A stretch of DNA of 50,303 nucleotides, taken from the NCBI RefSeq assembly GCF_030680935.1, contig NZ_JAUXUP010000034.1, positions 1 to 50,303 of the forward strand. The letters are read 5' to 3'. Under the pieces are notes generated by a model. It did no database searches and was not told the DNA's origin. It saw only the letters and a program-made list of their open reading frames with translations. Positions within the stretch are counted from its first letter, which is position 1. Each line of letters begins with the position of its first letter. The position numbers and the translations under genes were made by a program. The DNA is from Polaromonas sp. Its GTDB lineage: Bacteria; Pseudomonadota; Gammaproteobacteria; Burkholderiales; Burkholderiaceae_C. Below, piece by piece: positions 8,599 to 17,079 of the stretch.

Positions 8599-8805
8599 TC
8601 AGTTCAGAAAGCCCGGTTGCCGCGCCTGAATGTGTGCCGCCCTGAGCCGCGCATGCGCAGCGTCCAGCGCTTCGAAGGCGGCGTCTATGGCCGCCTGATT
8701 GGGCACCGGGGCGCGCAACAACACGTCGTAGGTTGCCCGCAAAAAATCATAATCCGCCAACGCCACCGAGGGCCGCGCAAAGGAATTAATGACCTGTGCC
8801 TGCAT
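8599..8805 (-). CDS. Small hypothetical protein, 68 aa
   Basis: Starts at ATG 8805 with a strong GGAGG six bases upstream; the frame is open further upstream but the ribosome binding site fixes this start. The product is soluble-looking and helical: MQAQVINSFARPSVAL at the start, then ADYDFLRATYDVLLRAP and AAFEALDAAHARLRAAH. I do not recognise the family. It precedes the single-domain response regulator by 40 bp on the same strand, so the two could be cotranscribed. Its coding nature rests mainly on the ribosome binding site and on GC-rich third positions. Confidence 0.6.
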   Translation of the reverse strand: MQAQVINSFARPSVALADYDFLRATYDVLLRAPVPNQAAIDAAFEALDAAHARLRAAHIQARQPGFLN

Positions 8806-9034
8806 TTTTTCCTCCGATGAAACAAGGATGAAACTGATCCAACCGTAGACAAACAAGCACCCTAAATTCACGATCACCTGTCTGTCTTTGTTTCATTGTG
8901 AGCAGGCAACGGCTCCGGCAACATAGGCCAAGCGAAGTTTCCAGTGTGGGAGATGGCCTACCCCTGACGGCCCGCCGTTCAACACGGCCTGCAAGGCCCC
9001 GGTAGCCTGCGCGGTGCGCCCATCGGCGCTCTGT
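8806..9034. other. 229-bp intergenic stretch without recognised gene
   Basis: Lies upstream of the 68-aa gene and downstream of the Trp-rich protein gene, both on the minus strand. A minus-strand promoter for the 68-aa gene should be here but I could not place convincing -35/-10 boxes. A frame at 8893-9255 overlaps the real Trp-rich gene and looks like a shadow. Confidence 0.4.
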
Positions 9035-9274
9035 CTATTTCCGTTTCTTGAGCATACCCATGGCATCACGCTGTTTGTCAATGCGCTCCTGCTTGCGCTT
9101 GTCCATTTTTTCCATTTCCTTTTTCTTGGTGTAGCCGCTGGCGTCCGCCCACCACCACCACAACACGGCGGCCCCAAAAGGCGCCAGCACCACCCACCAG
9201 CTCCAGGCTGCGATCGGCCCGATTTCGAGGTATTTGAGCGTGATGCCGACCACACCGATCAATAGAAAAAACAT
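9035..9274 (-). CDS. Small Trp-rich membrane protein
   Basis: A 79-residue protein from ATG 9274, chosen because AGGAG lies six bases upstream; the longer frame to 9391 has no such signal. It has one hydrophobic N-terminal helix (MFFLLIGVVGITLKYL), a second hydrophobic stretch dense in tryptophan (WSWWVVLAPFGAAVLWWWWA) and a highly charged tail (KKKEMEKMDKRKQERIDKQ). This matches the small Trp-rich protein family (TIGR04438) known from Burkholderiales. The function is unknown; the layout suggests two membrane helices with a basic cytosolic helix. It is divergent from the cytochrome c gene at 9394. Confidence 0.8.
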   Translation of the reverse strand: MFFLLIGVVGITLKYLEIGPIAAWSWWVVLAPFGAAVLWWWWADASGYTKKKEMEKMDKRKQERIDKQRDAMGMLKKRK

Positions 9275-9393
9275 GACGGACTCCTGAAAATACGGTGGTA
9301 ACCCTTTGAAAGCACGGTCAACCGAGCCCACTACAATGACGTTAAACCACTGTAACCGAATCCCCCCATCTCTTATCATCCACGAGGTCAAAG

Positions 9394-9708
9394 ATGAAAC
9401 GTCTCCTTCTGCTTATCGCTACCCTGGCTGCCGGTGTTGCAGTTTCAACGCCCGCTCTGGCCGACCTGCAGCTGGCCACCGCCAAAAACTGCATGGCCTG
9501 CCATGCAGTGGCGACCAAGCTGGTGGGCCCGTCCTACAAAGATGTCGCGGCCAAATACGCGGGTCAAAAAGATGCTGTGGACAAGTTGTCCGTAAAAATC
9601 CTGAAGGGTGGCTCGGGCGTCTGGGGACCGGTGCCCATGCCTGCCAACGCGCAGGTCAGTGCTGAAGAGGCCACAAAATTGGCCGCCTGGGTGATGGCGC
9701 AGAAATAA
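9394..9708 (+). CDS. Class I c-type cytochrome (c551/c8-like), periplasmic
   Basis: A 104-residue precursor: Sec signal peptide MKRLLLLIATLAAGVAVSTPALA, then an approximately 80-residue monohaem domain. Haem attaches at Cys33-x2-Cys36-His37 (CMACH) and Met82 in VPMPAN is the likely sixth ligand. The segment VGPSYKDVAAKY is typical of cytochrome c551/c552 electron carriers that pass electrons from the bc1 complex to terminal enzymes. The ATG has GAGGT upstream. A strong hairpin terminator follows 17 bp after the stop. No oxidase or reductase gene is adjacent, so the redox partner cannot be named. Confidence 0.93.
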   Translation: MKRLLLLIATLAAGVAVSTPALADLQLATAKNCMACHAVATKLVGPSYKDVAAKYAGQKDAVDKLSVKILKGGSGVWGPVPMPANAQVSAEEATKLAAWVMAQK

Positions 9709-9725
9709 ATCAGCCTTTCCGGCGC

Positions 9726-9756
9726 AAAAAAGCCCGCTGAAGCAGCGGGCTTTTTT
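9726..9756 (+). terminator. Bidirectional Rho-independent terminator
   Basis: Seven-base GC-rich stem GCCCGCT/AGCGGGC around a GAAGC loop, flanked by A6 on the left and T6 on the right. It serves both the plus-strand cytochrome c gene (ends 9708) and the minus-strand acs gene (ends 9789). Confidence 0.95.
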
Positions 9757-9788
9757 CATGGTCGCCCGGGATTGACGGGCAAGCTTAC

Positions 9789-11810
9789 TTAAAGGTTTTC
9801 AGACAGCTGATCGAGGATGGCGGGGTTTTCCAGAGTCGACGTATCTTGAGTGATGGCCTCACCCTTGGCGATGCCACGCAACAGGCGGCGCATGATTTTG
9901 CCGCTGCGGGTTTTGGGCAGGTTGTCACCAAAACGTATGTCCTTGGGTTTCGCAATCGGCCCGATCTCTTTGCCGACCCAGTCACGCAACTCCTTGGCGA
10001 TGGCCTTGGCCTCGTCGCCTGTCGGTCGGGCTCGTTTGAGGACCACAAATGCCACGATGGCCTCTCCGGTCAAGTCATCGGGGCGGCCCACTACGGCGGC
10101 CTCGGCCACCAGCGCCGAGTGCGACACCAGCGCCGATTCAATTTCCATCGTGCCCATGCGGTGGCCAGAGACATTGAGCACATCGTCGATGCGGCCCGTG
10201 ATCCGGAAGTATCCCCTGTCCACGCCGTCGGCGGCGCCGCCCTTGCTGCGCACAGCGCCGTCACCGGCCAGATAGATATTTCCGCCCATTTCCTCGGGGA
10301 AATAACTCTTCTTGAAGCGCTCGGGGTCGTTCCAGATGGTGCGGATCATCGACGGCCACGGCCGCTTGACCACCAGCATGCCGCCTGATCCATTGGGCAC
10401 ATCGTTACCGACCTCATCCACGATCGCGGCCATGATGCCGGGCAATGGCAGCGTACAGCTGCCGGGTACCAGCGGCGTGGCACCGGGCAGAGGCGTGATC
10501 ATGTGGCCACCGGTTTCGGTTTGCCAGAAGGTGTCTATCACCGGGCAACGCTCACCGCCCACGTTTTTGAAATACCACATCCAGGCCTCGGGGTTGATGG
10601 GCTCGCCAACCGTACCGAGAATGCGCAAGCTGCTGAGGTCCGAACGCGCCGGATGGATTTTTTCGTCCCCCTCCGCAGCCTTGATCAGCGAGCGGATGGC
10701 CGTAGGCGCGGTGTAAAAAATGCTGACCTTGTGTTTTTCAATCATCTGCCAGAAACGGCCGGCATTCGGGTAGGTCGGAATACCTTCAAAGATGACCTGG
10801 GTCGCGCCCGCCGCCAGCGGACCATAGGCCACGTAGGTGTGTCCGGTGATCCAGCCGATGTCGGCGGTGCACCAGAACACATCGTCGGGCTTGATGTCGA
10901 AGGTCCAGTCCATCGTCAACTTGGCCCAAAGCAAATAACCACCCGTACTGTGCTGCACCCCCTTGGGTTTGCCTGTCGAGCCAGAGGTGTAGAGAATGAA
11001 CAGCGGATGTTCGGCACCCACAAATTCAGGCTCACAGGAGGCAGCCTGCTTCGCCGTGACCTCATGCATCAGGCTGTCGCGCCCGGCGACCATATTGCAG
11101 GCCGTGGCCGTGCGCTGGTAAACGATCACGTTCTTGATGGATTCGCAGCCGCCCATGGCGATGCCTTCATCCACAATCGACTTGAGCGGCAGCTCCTTGC
11201 CGCCCCGCAACTGGAAGTTGGCGGTGATGACGGCGACTGCGCCTGCGTCCTGGATGCGCTCCTGCAGGCTTTTGGCAGAGAAGCCGCCAAACACCACGGA
11301 GTGGGTAGCGCCAATGCGCGCACAGGCCTGCATGGCCACTACGCCCTCCACCGTCATCGGCATGTAGATGATGACGCGGTCGCCCTTGTTGATGCCCATG
11401 GCCTTGAGCCCATTGGCCAACTGGCATACCTTGCCGTACAGCTCTTTGTAGGTGACGTTGGTCACCTTGCCGTCGTCGCTCTCGAAAATAATGGCCTTTT
11501 TGTTCTCGGTGGCGGTGCCGAGGTGCCGGTCCAGGCAGTTGTACGAGGCGTTGAGCTCACCGTCGGCAAACCATTTGTAGAAGGGAACATTGGACTCGTC
11601 CAGCGTCTGGGTAAATGGTTTTTTCCAGGTCAGGTTCTCGCGTGCCAGCCTGGCCCAGAAGCCCTCGAAGTCCTTTTCAGCTTCAGCGCAGAGCGCGTGG
11701 TAGGCATCCATGCCGGAGATACGAGCGCTTTTGGCCAGCGCAGGGTTCGGGAAAAATACCCGGTTTTCGACCAGCGTGGATTCGATGGCAGACGATGTGG
11801 AAGTACTCAT
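9789..11810 (-). CDS. acs: Acetyl-CoA synthetase (AMP-forming)
   Basis: A 673-residue ANL-superfamily ligase that activates acetate to acetyl-CoA through acetyl-AMP. The N-terminal segment [20 protein letters not shown] and the phosphate loop [20 protein letters not shown] are diagnostic. Further motifs are [12 protein letters not shown], the adenylate-binding stretch [20 protein letters not shown], and the C-terminal [14 protein letters not shown], whose Lys is the catalytic residue acetylated by Pat-type enzymes. GAGGAG lies about 10 bp before the ATG. The gene shares a 3' terminator with the cytochrome c gene. Length and motifs agree with full-length Acs and nothing looks disrupted. Confidence 0.97.
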   Translation of the reverse strand: MSTSTSSAIESTLVENRVFFPNPALAKSARISGMDAYHALCAEAEKDFEGFWARLARENLTWKKPFTQTLDESNVPFYKWFADGELNASYNCLDRHLGTATENKKAIIFESDDGKVTNVTYKELYGKVCQLANGLKAMGINKGDRVIIYMPMTVEGVVAMQACARIGATHSVVFGGFSAKSLQERIQDAGAVAVITANFQLRGGKELPLKSIVDEGIAMGGCESIKNVIVYQRTATACNMVAGRDSLMHEVTAKQAASCEPEFVGAEHPLFILYTSGSTGKPKGVQHSTGGYLLWAKLTMDWTFDIKPDDVFWCTADIGWITGHTYVAYGPLAAGATQVIFEGIPTYPNAGRFWQMIEKHKVSIFYTAPTAIRSLIKAAEGDEKIHPARSDLSSLRILGTVGEPINPEAWMWYFKNVGGERCPVIDTFWQTETGGHMITPLPGATPLVPGSCTLPLPGIMAAIVDEVGNDVPNGSGGMLVVKRPWPSMIRTIWNDPERFKKSYFPEEMGGNIYLAGDGAVRSKGGAADGVDRGYFRITGRIDDVLNVSGHRMGTMEIESALVSHSALVAEAAVVGRPDDLTGEAIVAFVVLKRARPTGDEAKAIAKELRDWVGKEIGPIAKPKDIRFGDNLPKTRSGKIMRRLLRGIAKGEAITQDTSTLENPAILDQLSENL

Positions 11811-11977
11811 GGTGATTTGTCTCCTCAGTGGTATCTAATGCGTGCTACTGTCATGTCCAGCACTTACAGTGCACTGACTGCCTCAACGCTTCCGGAATTG
11901 ACCCATGCTTGGTCTTGCGTACACCAGGGCTATGCACGGCACCCTACAATTTACCAAACCCGTACAAACCCCATCCC

Positions 11978-12586
11978 ATGACAGAACCCAAAATCACCCC
12001 AGCCAAAGTCTCGCCCTTGCGTCCGATTCCAAACTTCATTTTTGCGAGCCGTTGGCTACAGTTGCCGCTGTATGTCGGACTGATCGCGGCGCAGGGTGTG
12101 TATGTGTTCCACTTTCTGGTGGAGCTGCTGCACCTGATAGAAGCCGTCTTCGGGAGCCAGACCGCACTACAGGCGCTGGTGACCAGCATAGGCTACAAAA
12201 CCGCGGCGCCCATCACTTCGCTTAACGAAACCGTCATTATGCTGGTCGTACTGGCACTGATTGATGTGGTGATGATCTCCAACCTGCTGATCATGGTGAT
12301 CGTTGGCGGTTATGAAACCTTTGTCAGCCGCATGAATCTGGAGGGCCACCGCGACCAGCCCGAATGGTTAAGCCATGTTAACGCCTCGGTACTCAAGGTC
12401 AAGCTGGCAACGGCCATTATCGGCATCAGTTCCATCCATCTGCTGAAAACCTTTATCAATGCCGACAATTACACAGATCGGGTGCTGATCGCACAAACCG
12501 TGATTCACATCACCTTCCTGCTCTCTGCATTGGCCATTGCTTACACCGATAAACTGATGTCGGGCACCGCTGCGCGAAAACACTAA
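11978..12586 (+). CDS. YqhA/UPF0114-family inner-membrane protein (TIGR00645)
   Basis: A 202-residue membrane protein with about four hydrophobic helices. The start at ATG 11978 (MTEPKITPAKVSPLRPIPN) is preferred because the open frame upstream encodes hydrophilic, family-unlike sequence; no strong ribosome binding site is visible. Family marks are IFASRWLQLPLYVGL, LIDVVMISNLLIMVIVGGYE, the soluble segment PEWLSHVNASVLKVKLATAI, and a closing helix ending AYTDKLM. The role of UPF0114 proteins is unknown. It lies 50 bp upstream of the CaCA exchanger on the same strand, and the two may be cotranscribed. Confidence 0.88.
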   Translation: MTEPKITPAKVSPLRPIPNFIFASRWLQLPLYVGLIAAQGVYVFHFLVELLHLIEAVFGSQTALQALVTSIGYKTAAPITSLNETVIMLVVLALIDVVMISNLLIMVIVGGYETFVSRMNLEGHRDQPEWLSHVNASVLKVKLATAIIGISSIHLLKTFINADNYTDRVLIAQTVIHITFLLSALAIAYTDKLMSGTAARKH

Positions 12587-12636
12587 CCATGCCAGAAAGG
12601 CCTTCCCCCATTGAACCCGCCCCACGAAAGTCGTAA

Positions 12637-13725
12637 ATGACCATCCTGTTGTTTATAGGCGGCCTGATTGGCCTGGTGGCTGGCGCAGAGTTGCTGGTAC
12701 GCGGCGCATCGAAACTCGCGCTGTCCTTTGGCATTTCACCCTTGGTCGTGGGACTGACCATCGTGGCTTTCGGAACCAGCGCACCGGAGATGGCGGTGTC
12801 CGCCGGCGCAGTCCTCAACGGCCAGACCAACCTGGCTCTGGGCAATGTGGTGGGCAGCAACATCTTCAACGTGCTGTTTATCCTTGGCCTTTCGGCGTTG
12901 ATCACCCCGCTAGTGGTCAACATCCAGCTGATTCGCCAGGAGGTGCCCATCATGGTCGGCGCCAGTCTGCTCTTGCTGGTGTTTGCACTGGACAACAAGC
13001 TGGGGTTTTTAGATGGTGCCATCCTGTTTGCACTGCTGATCTCCTATACAGCTTTCCTGATCATCCAGTCGCGCAAGGAGACACGGGCGGCGCAGGACGA
13101 ATACGCGGGCGAAATCCTCCCGGCGCCACCCGGCGGGTGGGATGCCAGCCTTCCGGCCCAGTTGCTGCTGATCGTCGCCGGCCTGGGACTGCTGGTCCTG
13201 GGGGCAGAGTGGCTGGTAAGCGCATCCGTTATTTTTGCCAAAGCCCTGGGCATCAGTGATCTGGTCATCGGACTGACCATCGTTGCGGCAGGCACCTCCA
13301 TGCCCGAGGTCGCGACCTCCCTGATGGCGGCCGTCAAGGGCCAGCGTGACATCGCCGTTGGCAATGTGGTGGGAAGCTGTACCTTCAATATTCTGGGTTG
13401 CCTCGGACTGGCCGCCCTGCTCTCGGGCAACCTCGGGCTGGCCGTGCCTGCCGCACTGCTTAACTTTGATCTCTGGGTCATGATTGCAGTCGCGCTGGCA
13501 TGCCTGCCCGTGTTCCTGACCGGCCGAGAAATTGCGCGCTGGGAGGGCGCCGTTTTTATTCTTTATTACGTGGCATACGTCGTTTATCTGGTCCTGGCCA
13601 GCCAGCAACACGCTGCGCTGGAAGTGTTTTCGACCGCCATGCTTGGGTTTGTGATACCGATTACCGTGATCACGCTGATCGTGGTGCTGATCCGACGCGT
13701 GCCGCCAACCCAAATCCCGCCCTGA
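12637..13725 (+). CDS. Calcium/sodium antiporter, CaCA family (YrbG-like)
   Basis: A 362-residue inner-membrane cation exchanger built from two homologous halves in inverted topology, about 10 helices. The alpha-1 repeat reads VVGLTIVAFGTSAPEMAVS followed by GNVVGSNIFNVLFILG. The alpha-2 repeat reads VIGLTIVAAGTSMPEVATS followed by GNVVGSCTFNILGCLG. The ion-coordinating Glu of each GTS-x-PE motif is present. In the second half the family's GSN is GSC, a modest change in the ion pathway. The two halves are joined by a charged cytosolic loop (SRKETRAAQDEYAGEILP). It stands 127 bp before the Mrp operon on the same strand, consistent with a shared task in Na+/Ca2+/H+ balance. Confidence 0.92.
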   Translation: MTILLFIGGLIGLVAGAELLVRGASKLALSFGISPLVVGLTIVAFGTSAPEMAVSAGAVLNGQTNLALGNVVGSNIFNVLFILGLSALITPLVVNIQLIRQEVPIMVGASLLLLVFALDNKLGFLDGAILFALLISYTAFLIIQSRKETRAAQDEYAGEILPAPPGGWDASLPAQLLLIVAGLGLLVLGAEWLVSASVIFAKALGISDLVIGLTIVAAGTSMPEVATSLMAAVKGQRDIAVGNVVGSCTFNILGCLGLAALLSGNLGLAVPAALLNFDLWVMIAVALACLPVFLTGREIARWEGAVFILYYVAYVVYLVLASQQHAALEVFSTAMLGFVIPITVITLIVVLIRRVPPTQIPP

Positions 13726-13852
13726 TGCACCAGGCGAAGCGGCGTGCCGCCGGCTGGCAGAGACAACGCCCGCGTCGGGACATTCACCCCTCTGAGACGG
13801 TCAGTGCGAACGCAGCCCCTAGAATCGAATTGACCCTGAAAAGTTACCAACC

Positions 13853-16717
13853 GTGTTGCCGCTGATCATTTTTCTTCCGCTGCTTGTCGGTACTGTTCTG
13901 ACCGCCTGGTCTGGTTCAGCAGCAGCACCGACCCCACGCCAGCGCGGCCGCACCGCCTGGCTGGCAGCTGCTGTCACTGCAGCGAGTTTCATTCTGCTGT
14001 TGACCCATGCACCTGCCGTCATGGATGGGCAGGCTCACACCAGCTTCACCGCGTGGGTGCCAGAGATAGGTCTGAATCTCGGACTGCGGCTGGACGGGCT
14101 TTCCCTGATGTTTGCGCTGCTGATCACCGGCATCGGACTGCTGATCATCATGTATGCACATTTCTACCTGGGAAAGGATGACCCGGTCGGGAAATTTTTC
14201 AGCACCCTGATGCTGTTCATGGCCGCCATGCTGGGCATTGCGTTGTCGGACAACCTGCTGTTGCTGATCGTCTTCTGGGAACTGACCAGCATTGCCTCTT
14301 TTCTCCTTATAGGCTACTGGAGCCAACGCGCCGAATCGCGCGATGGCGCGCGCATGGCGCTGGCGCTCACCGGAGGCGGTGGCCTGGCGATGCTGGGGGG
14401 GTTTGTCCTGCTCGGACAGATCGCGGGGACCTACGAGTTGAGCTTGATGCTCGATCAGGGCGCGCTGATCCAGGCAGACAGCCGCTATCCTGCGGCGCTG
14501 CTGCTGATTCTGCTTGGCTGCTTCACCAAAAGCGCGCAGTTCCCCTTTCATTTCTGGCTGCCGCAGGCCATGGCTGCGCCCACACCGGTGTCGGCCTACC
14601 TGCACTCGGCAACCATGGTCAAGGCCGGCATCTTTTTGATGGCACGCCTGACACCGGTGCTGGGAGGAACAGAACTTTTTTTCGGCCTGGTTGCAACCAC
14701 CGGCCTGGTCACCATGGCCTTTGCGGCCTTCATCGCGATCTTCAAGCACGACCTGAAGGCTTTGCTGGCCTATTCGACCATCAGCCATCTGGGGCTGATC
14801 ACCTTCCTGATAGGACTGGGGTCGCCGCTGGCGGCGGTGGCGGCCATGTTTCACATCCTCAACCACGCCAGCTTCAAGGCGGCGCTGTTCATGATTGCCG
14901 GCATCGTGGACCATGAGACCGGAACCCGCGACATGCGCCTGCTCGGCGGTCTGCGTCATTTCATGCCATGGACGGCCACGCTTGCGATGGTGGCAGCAGC
15001 GGCCATGGCCGGTGTGCCTCTTTTCAACGGCTTTCTCTCCAAGGAAATGTTTCTGACAGAAACCGTGACCTTTGCCCAGGCCGGCGGCTGGCGCTGGCTG
15101 GTGCCCGCTGCAGCGACCTTTGCTGCACTGTTCAGCGTGGCCTACTCGGTACGGCTGGTTCACGACATTTTCTTCAACGGGCCGGCGGGCGAACTGCCCC
15201 ACCCTCATCCGCACGAGCCGCCCCTGGGGATGAAAGCCCCGGTGATCCTGCTTGCCGTGATCTGCGTTGCAGTCGGCCTGCTGCCTTCGCTACTGCTCGG
15301 GCCCCTGGTGCTGGTCGCTGCCACCGCCATGCTGGGCACCGCCCCGCCTGACTACCAACTGGCGATCTGGCACGGCCTGAACCTGCCGCTGCTGCTCAGC
15401 GTGCTGGCGCTGGGCGGCGGCGCCATGCTGTATTTCATGCTGGCACGGGGTCGGCGGCTGCACCACTTGGGCTCCGAAAACTGGTTCGGCCTGTGGACCG
15501 GTCTGAATCTGTTTACCGGCGGCTCGGACCGGCTGTTCAAACTCGCCGGCCGCCTGACCGCCCGGCTGGAAACGGCCTCGCTGCAGCGCTACATCGCCTG
15601 GATGCTGACTGCCACGCTGGCCGTGGCAGCCGCGCCTTTGTTGCTGGGAGACGCGCCTGGTACCGGCAGCCGCACCCTGCTGCCAGTCTCGCTCGCGGCG
15701 CTGGTCGTCTGGGGCCTGCTGTTGCTGGCCTGTGCCTGGCTGGTGGTGCGCCATCACCAGCGTTTTCAGTCGGTCGTGGTGGTCGGGGTGGTGGGCCTGG
15801 TGACTGCACTGAGCTTCGTCAGTTTTTCCGCCCCGGACCTCGCTCTGACGCAACTGACCGTGGAAGTGGTCTCTACCGTGCTGCTGCTCATGGGCCTGGC
15901 ACTGCTGCCACGCGAGTCGCCGCATGAGTCCTCCAGCAGACGCCGCACGCGGGATGCCGTGCTGGCATTGTGCGGCGGCGGCGGCATCGCGTGGCTGGCC
16001 TGGGTCATGCTGACGCGCGATCACGATTCGATCGCCTGGTACTTTCTGAACCAGTCAGCGATTGCCGGAGGCGGTACCAACGTGGTCAACGTGATCCTGG
16101 TCGACTTCCGGGGCTACGACACCTTCGGCGAAATCACCGTCCTCGGCATTGCTGCCGTCGGCGTGCTGGCGTTGATGGATGGCATGCGCACCCGCCGACC
16201 TTCCACAGATGCCGCTGGCCTGCCGTGGACTTTTGCCACGCAGCCCCTGATGCTGCGTGTGGCCGCGCGGCTGGTCCTGCCGCTGGCACTGGTCGTGACC
16301 CTCTACATCTTCATGCGGGGCCACAACCAGCCAGGTGGCGGTTTCATTGCAGGGCTCATCACCGCCGTGGCGCTGGTGCTGCAATACATGGCCATGGGCC
16401 AGTCGCGAGCCGAAGCCGTCCTTCGGGCTGATGGCGGCAGCCGCTTCGTGCGCTGGATAGGCCTGGGGCTGGGCATTGCAGGGCTCACGGGTGTCGGGGC
16501 CTTCGTGTTTGGCCAGCCCTTCCTGACCAGTGCCCATGGCCACCCCCATGTCCCCCTGCTGGGAGACATCCCACTGGCCACCGCCGCGCTGTTTGACTTG
16601 GGCGTTTACATCACCGTGGTCGGCGCCACGCTGCTGACGCTGTCCACCCTGGGCATGGTCACCCGCGAATCAGGCAAGGCCCAGACGCCCGGCCCCGCCA
16701 AGGGAGAACAGACATGA
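13853..16717 (+). CDS. mrpA: Mrp antiporter subunit A fused to subunit B (MrpA')
   Basis: A 954-residue membrane protein starting at GTG. The first about 500 residues are the NuoL-like antiporter core, with the conserved Glu in IVFWELTSIASFLL and the Lys in YLHSATMVKAGIFLMA; LLAYSTISHLGLITFL follows. The central region carries the extra MrpA helices (FSAPDLALTQLTVEVVSTVLL). The last about 150 residues are the MrpB/MnhB domain (RLVLPLALVVTLYIFMRGHN, then GGGFIAGLITAVALVLQ). The A+B fusion marks a group-2, six-gene Mrp system, as in Sinorhizobium PhaAB. The complex exchanges monovalent cations (Na+, K+) for protons using the proton gradient. The stop overlaps mrpC by 4 nt. Confidence 0.95.
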   Translation: MLPLIIFLPLLVGTVLTAWSGSAAAPTPRQRGRTAWLAAAVTAASFILLLTHAPAVMDGQAHTSFTAWVPEIGLNLGLRLDGLSLMFALLITGIGLLIIMYAHFYLGKDDPVGKFFSTLMLFMAAMLGIALSDNLLLLIVFWELTSIASFLLIGYWSQRAESRDGARMALALTGGGGLAMLGGFVLLGQIAGTYELSLMLDQGALIQADSRYPAALLLILLGCFTKSAQFPFHFWLPQAMAAPTPVSAYLHSATMVKAGIFLMARLTPVLGGTELFFGLVATTGLVTMAFAAFIAIFKHDLKALLAYSTISHLGLITFLIGLGSPLAAVAAMFHILNHASFKAALFMIAGIVDHETGTRDMRLLGGLRHFMPWTATLAMVAAAAMAGVPLFNGFLSKEMFLTETVTFAQAGGWRWLVPAAATFAALFSVAYSVRLVHDIFFNGPAGELPHPHPHEPPLGMKAPVILLAVICVAVGLLPSLLLGPLVLVAATAMLGTAPPDYQLAIWHGLNLPLLLSVLALGGGAMLYFMLARGRRLHHLGSENWFGLWTGLNLFTGGSDRLFKLAGRLTARLETASLQRYIAWMLTATLAVAAAPLLLGDAPGTGSRTLLPVSLAALVVWGLLLLACAWLVVRHHQRFQSVVVVGVVGLVTALSFVSFSAPDLALTQLTVEVVSTVLLLMGLALLPRESPHESSSRRRTRDAVLALCGGGGIAWLAWVMLTRDHDSIAWYFLNQSAIAGGGTNVVNVILVDFRGYDTFGEITVLGIAAVGVLALMDGMRTRRPSTDAAGLPWTFATQPLMLRVAARLVLPLALVVTLYIFMRGHNQPGGGFIAGLITAVALVLQYMAMGQSRAEAVLRADGGSRFVRWIGLGLGIAGLTGVGAFVFGQPFLTSAHGHPHVPLLGDIPLATAALFDLGVYITVVGATLLTLSTLGMVTRESGKAQTPGPAKGEQT

Positions 16718-17079
16718 GCCTCGAGTTTCTGGTGGCCAGCGGCATCGGCGTTGTCACGGCCGCGGGCATCTACCTGATCTTGCGCGGCCGGACCTGGCCG
16801 GTGGTGCTAGGCCTGAGTCTGCTGGGCTATGCCGTCAACGTATTCATCTTTGCCATGGGCCGACTCTGGCAGGACGCGGCCCCCATTCTTTCGGCCACGG
16901 GCCGCGTCGCCGACCCGCTGCCGCAGGCGCTGGTGCTGACGGCGATCGTGATCGGTTTTGCGACCACCGGTTTTGTGATTGAGCTGGCCCTGCGAAGTCG
17001 CCACGAATCGGGAACCGATCATGTGGACGGCCATGAGCCTGGTCATGGTCCCGCCAGAGCCGGAGAAGACGCGGCATGA
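16714..17079 (+). CDS. mrpC: Mrp antiporter subunit C
   Basis: A 121-residue NuoK-like subunit with three hydrophobic helices. The stretches GIGVVTAAGIYLILRGRTWPVVLGLSLLGYAVN and DPLPQALVLTAIVIGFATTGF are the standard MnhC/MrpC signature. The tail (HESGTDHVDGHEPGHG) is unusually His/Gly-rich and might bind metal, or may simply be an unstructured end. It starts inside the mrpA stop (ATGA) and its own stop overlaps mrpD the same way, so translation is coupled along the operon. Confidence 0.95.
   Translation: MSLEFLVASGIGVVTAAGIYLILRGRTWPVVLGLSLLGYAVNVFIFAMGRLWQDAAPILSATGRVADPLPQALVLTAIVIGFATTGFVIELALRSRHESGTDHVDGHEPGHGPARAGEDAA

Noticed and set aside
9306..9337. TTGAAA and TACAAT before the cytochrome c gene as a sigma-70 promoter
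   Set aside because: The boxes are good but the spacer is 20 bp, too long for a confident call.
11867..11876. Perfect 10-bp palindrome CAGTGCACTG between acs and the YqhA gene
   Set aside because: Short, single and without flanking symmetry or a known regulator site; chance cannot be excluded.
10503..11981. 492-codon open frame antisense to acs
   Set aside because: Same effect: acs on the other strand has all family motifs, and this frame has none.
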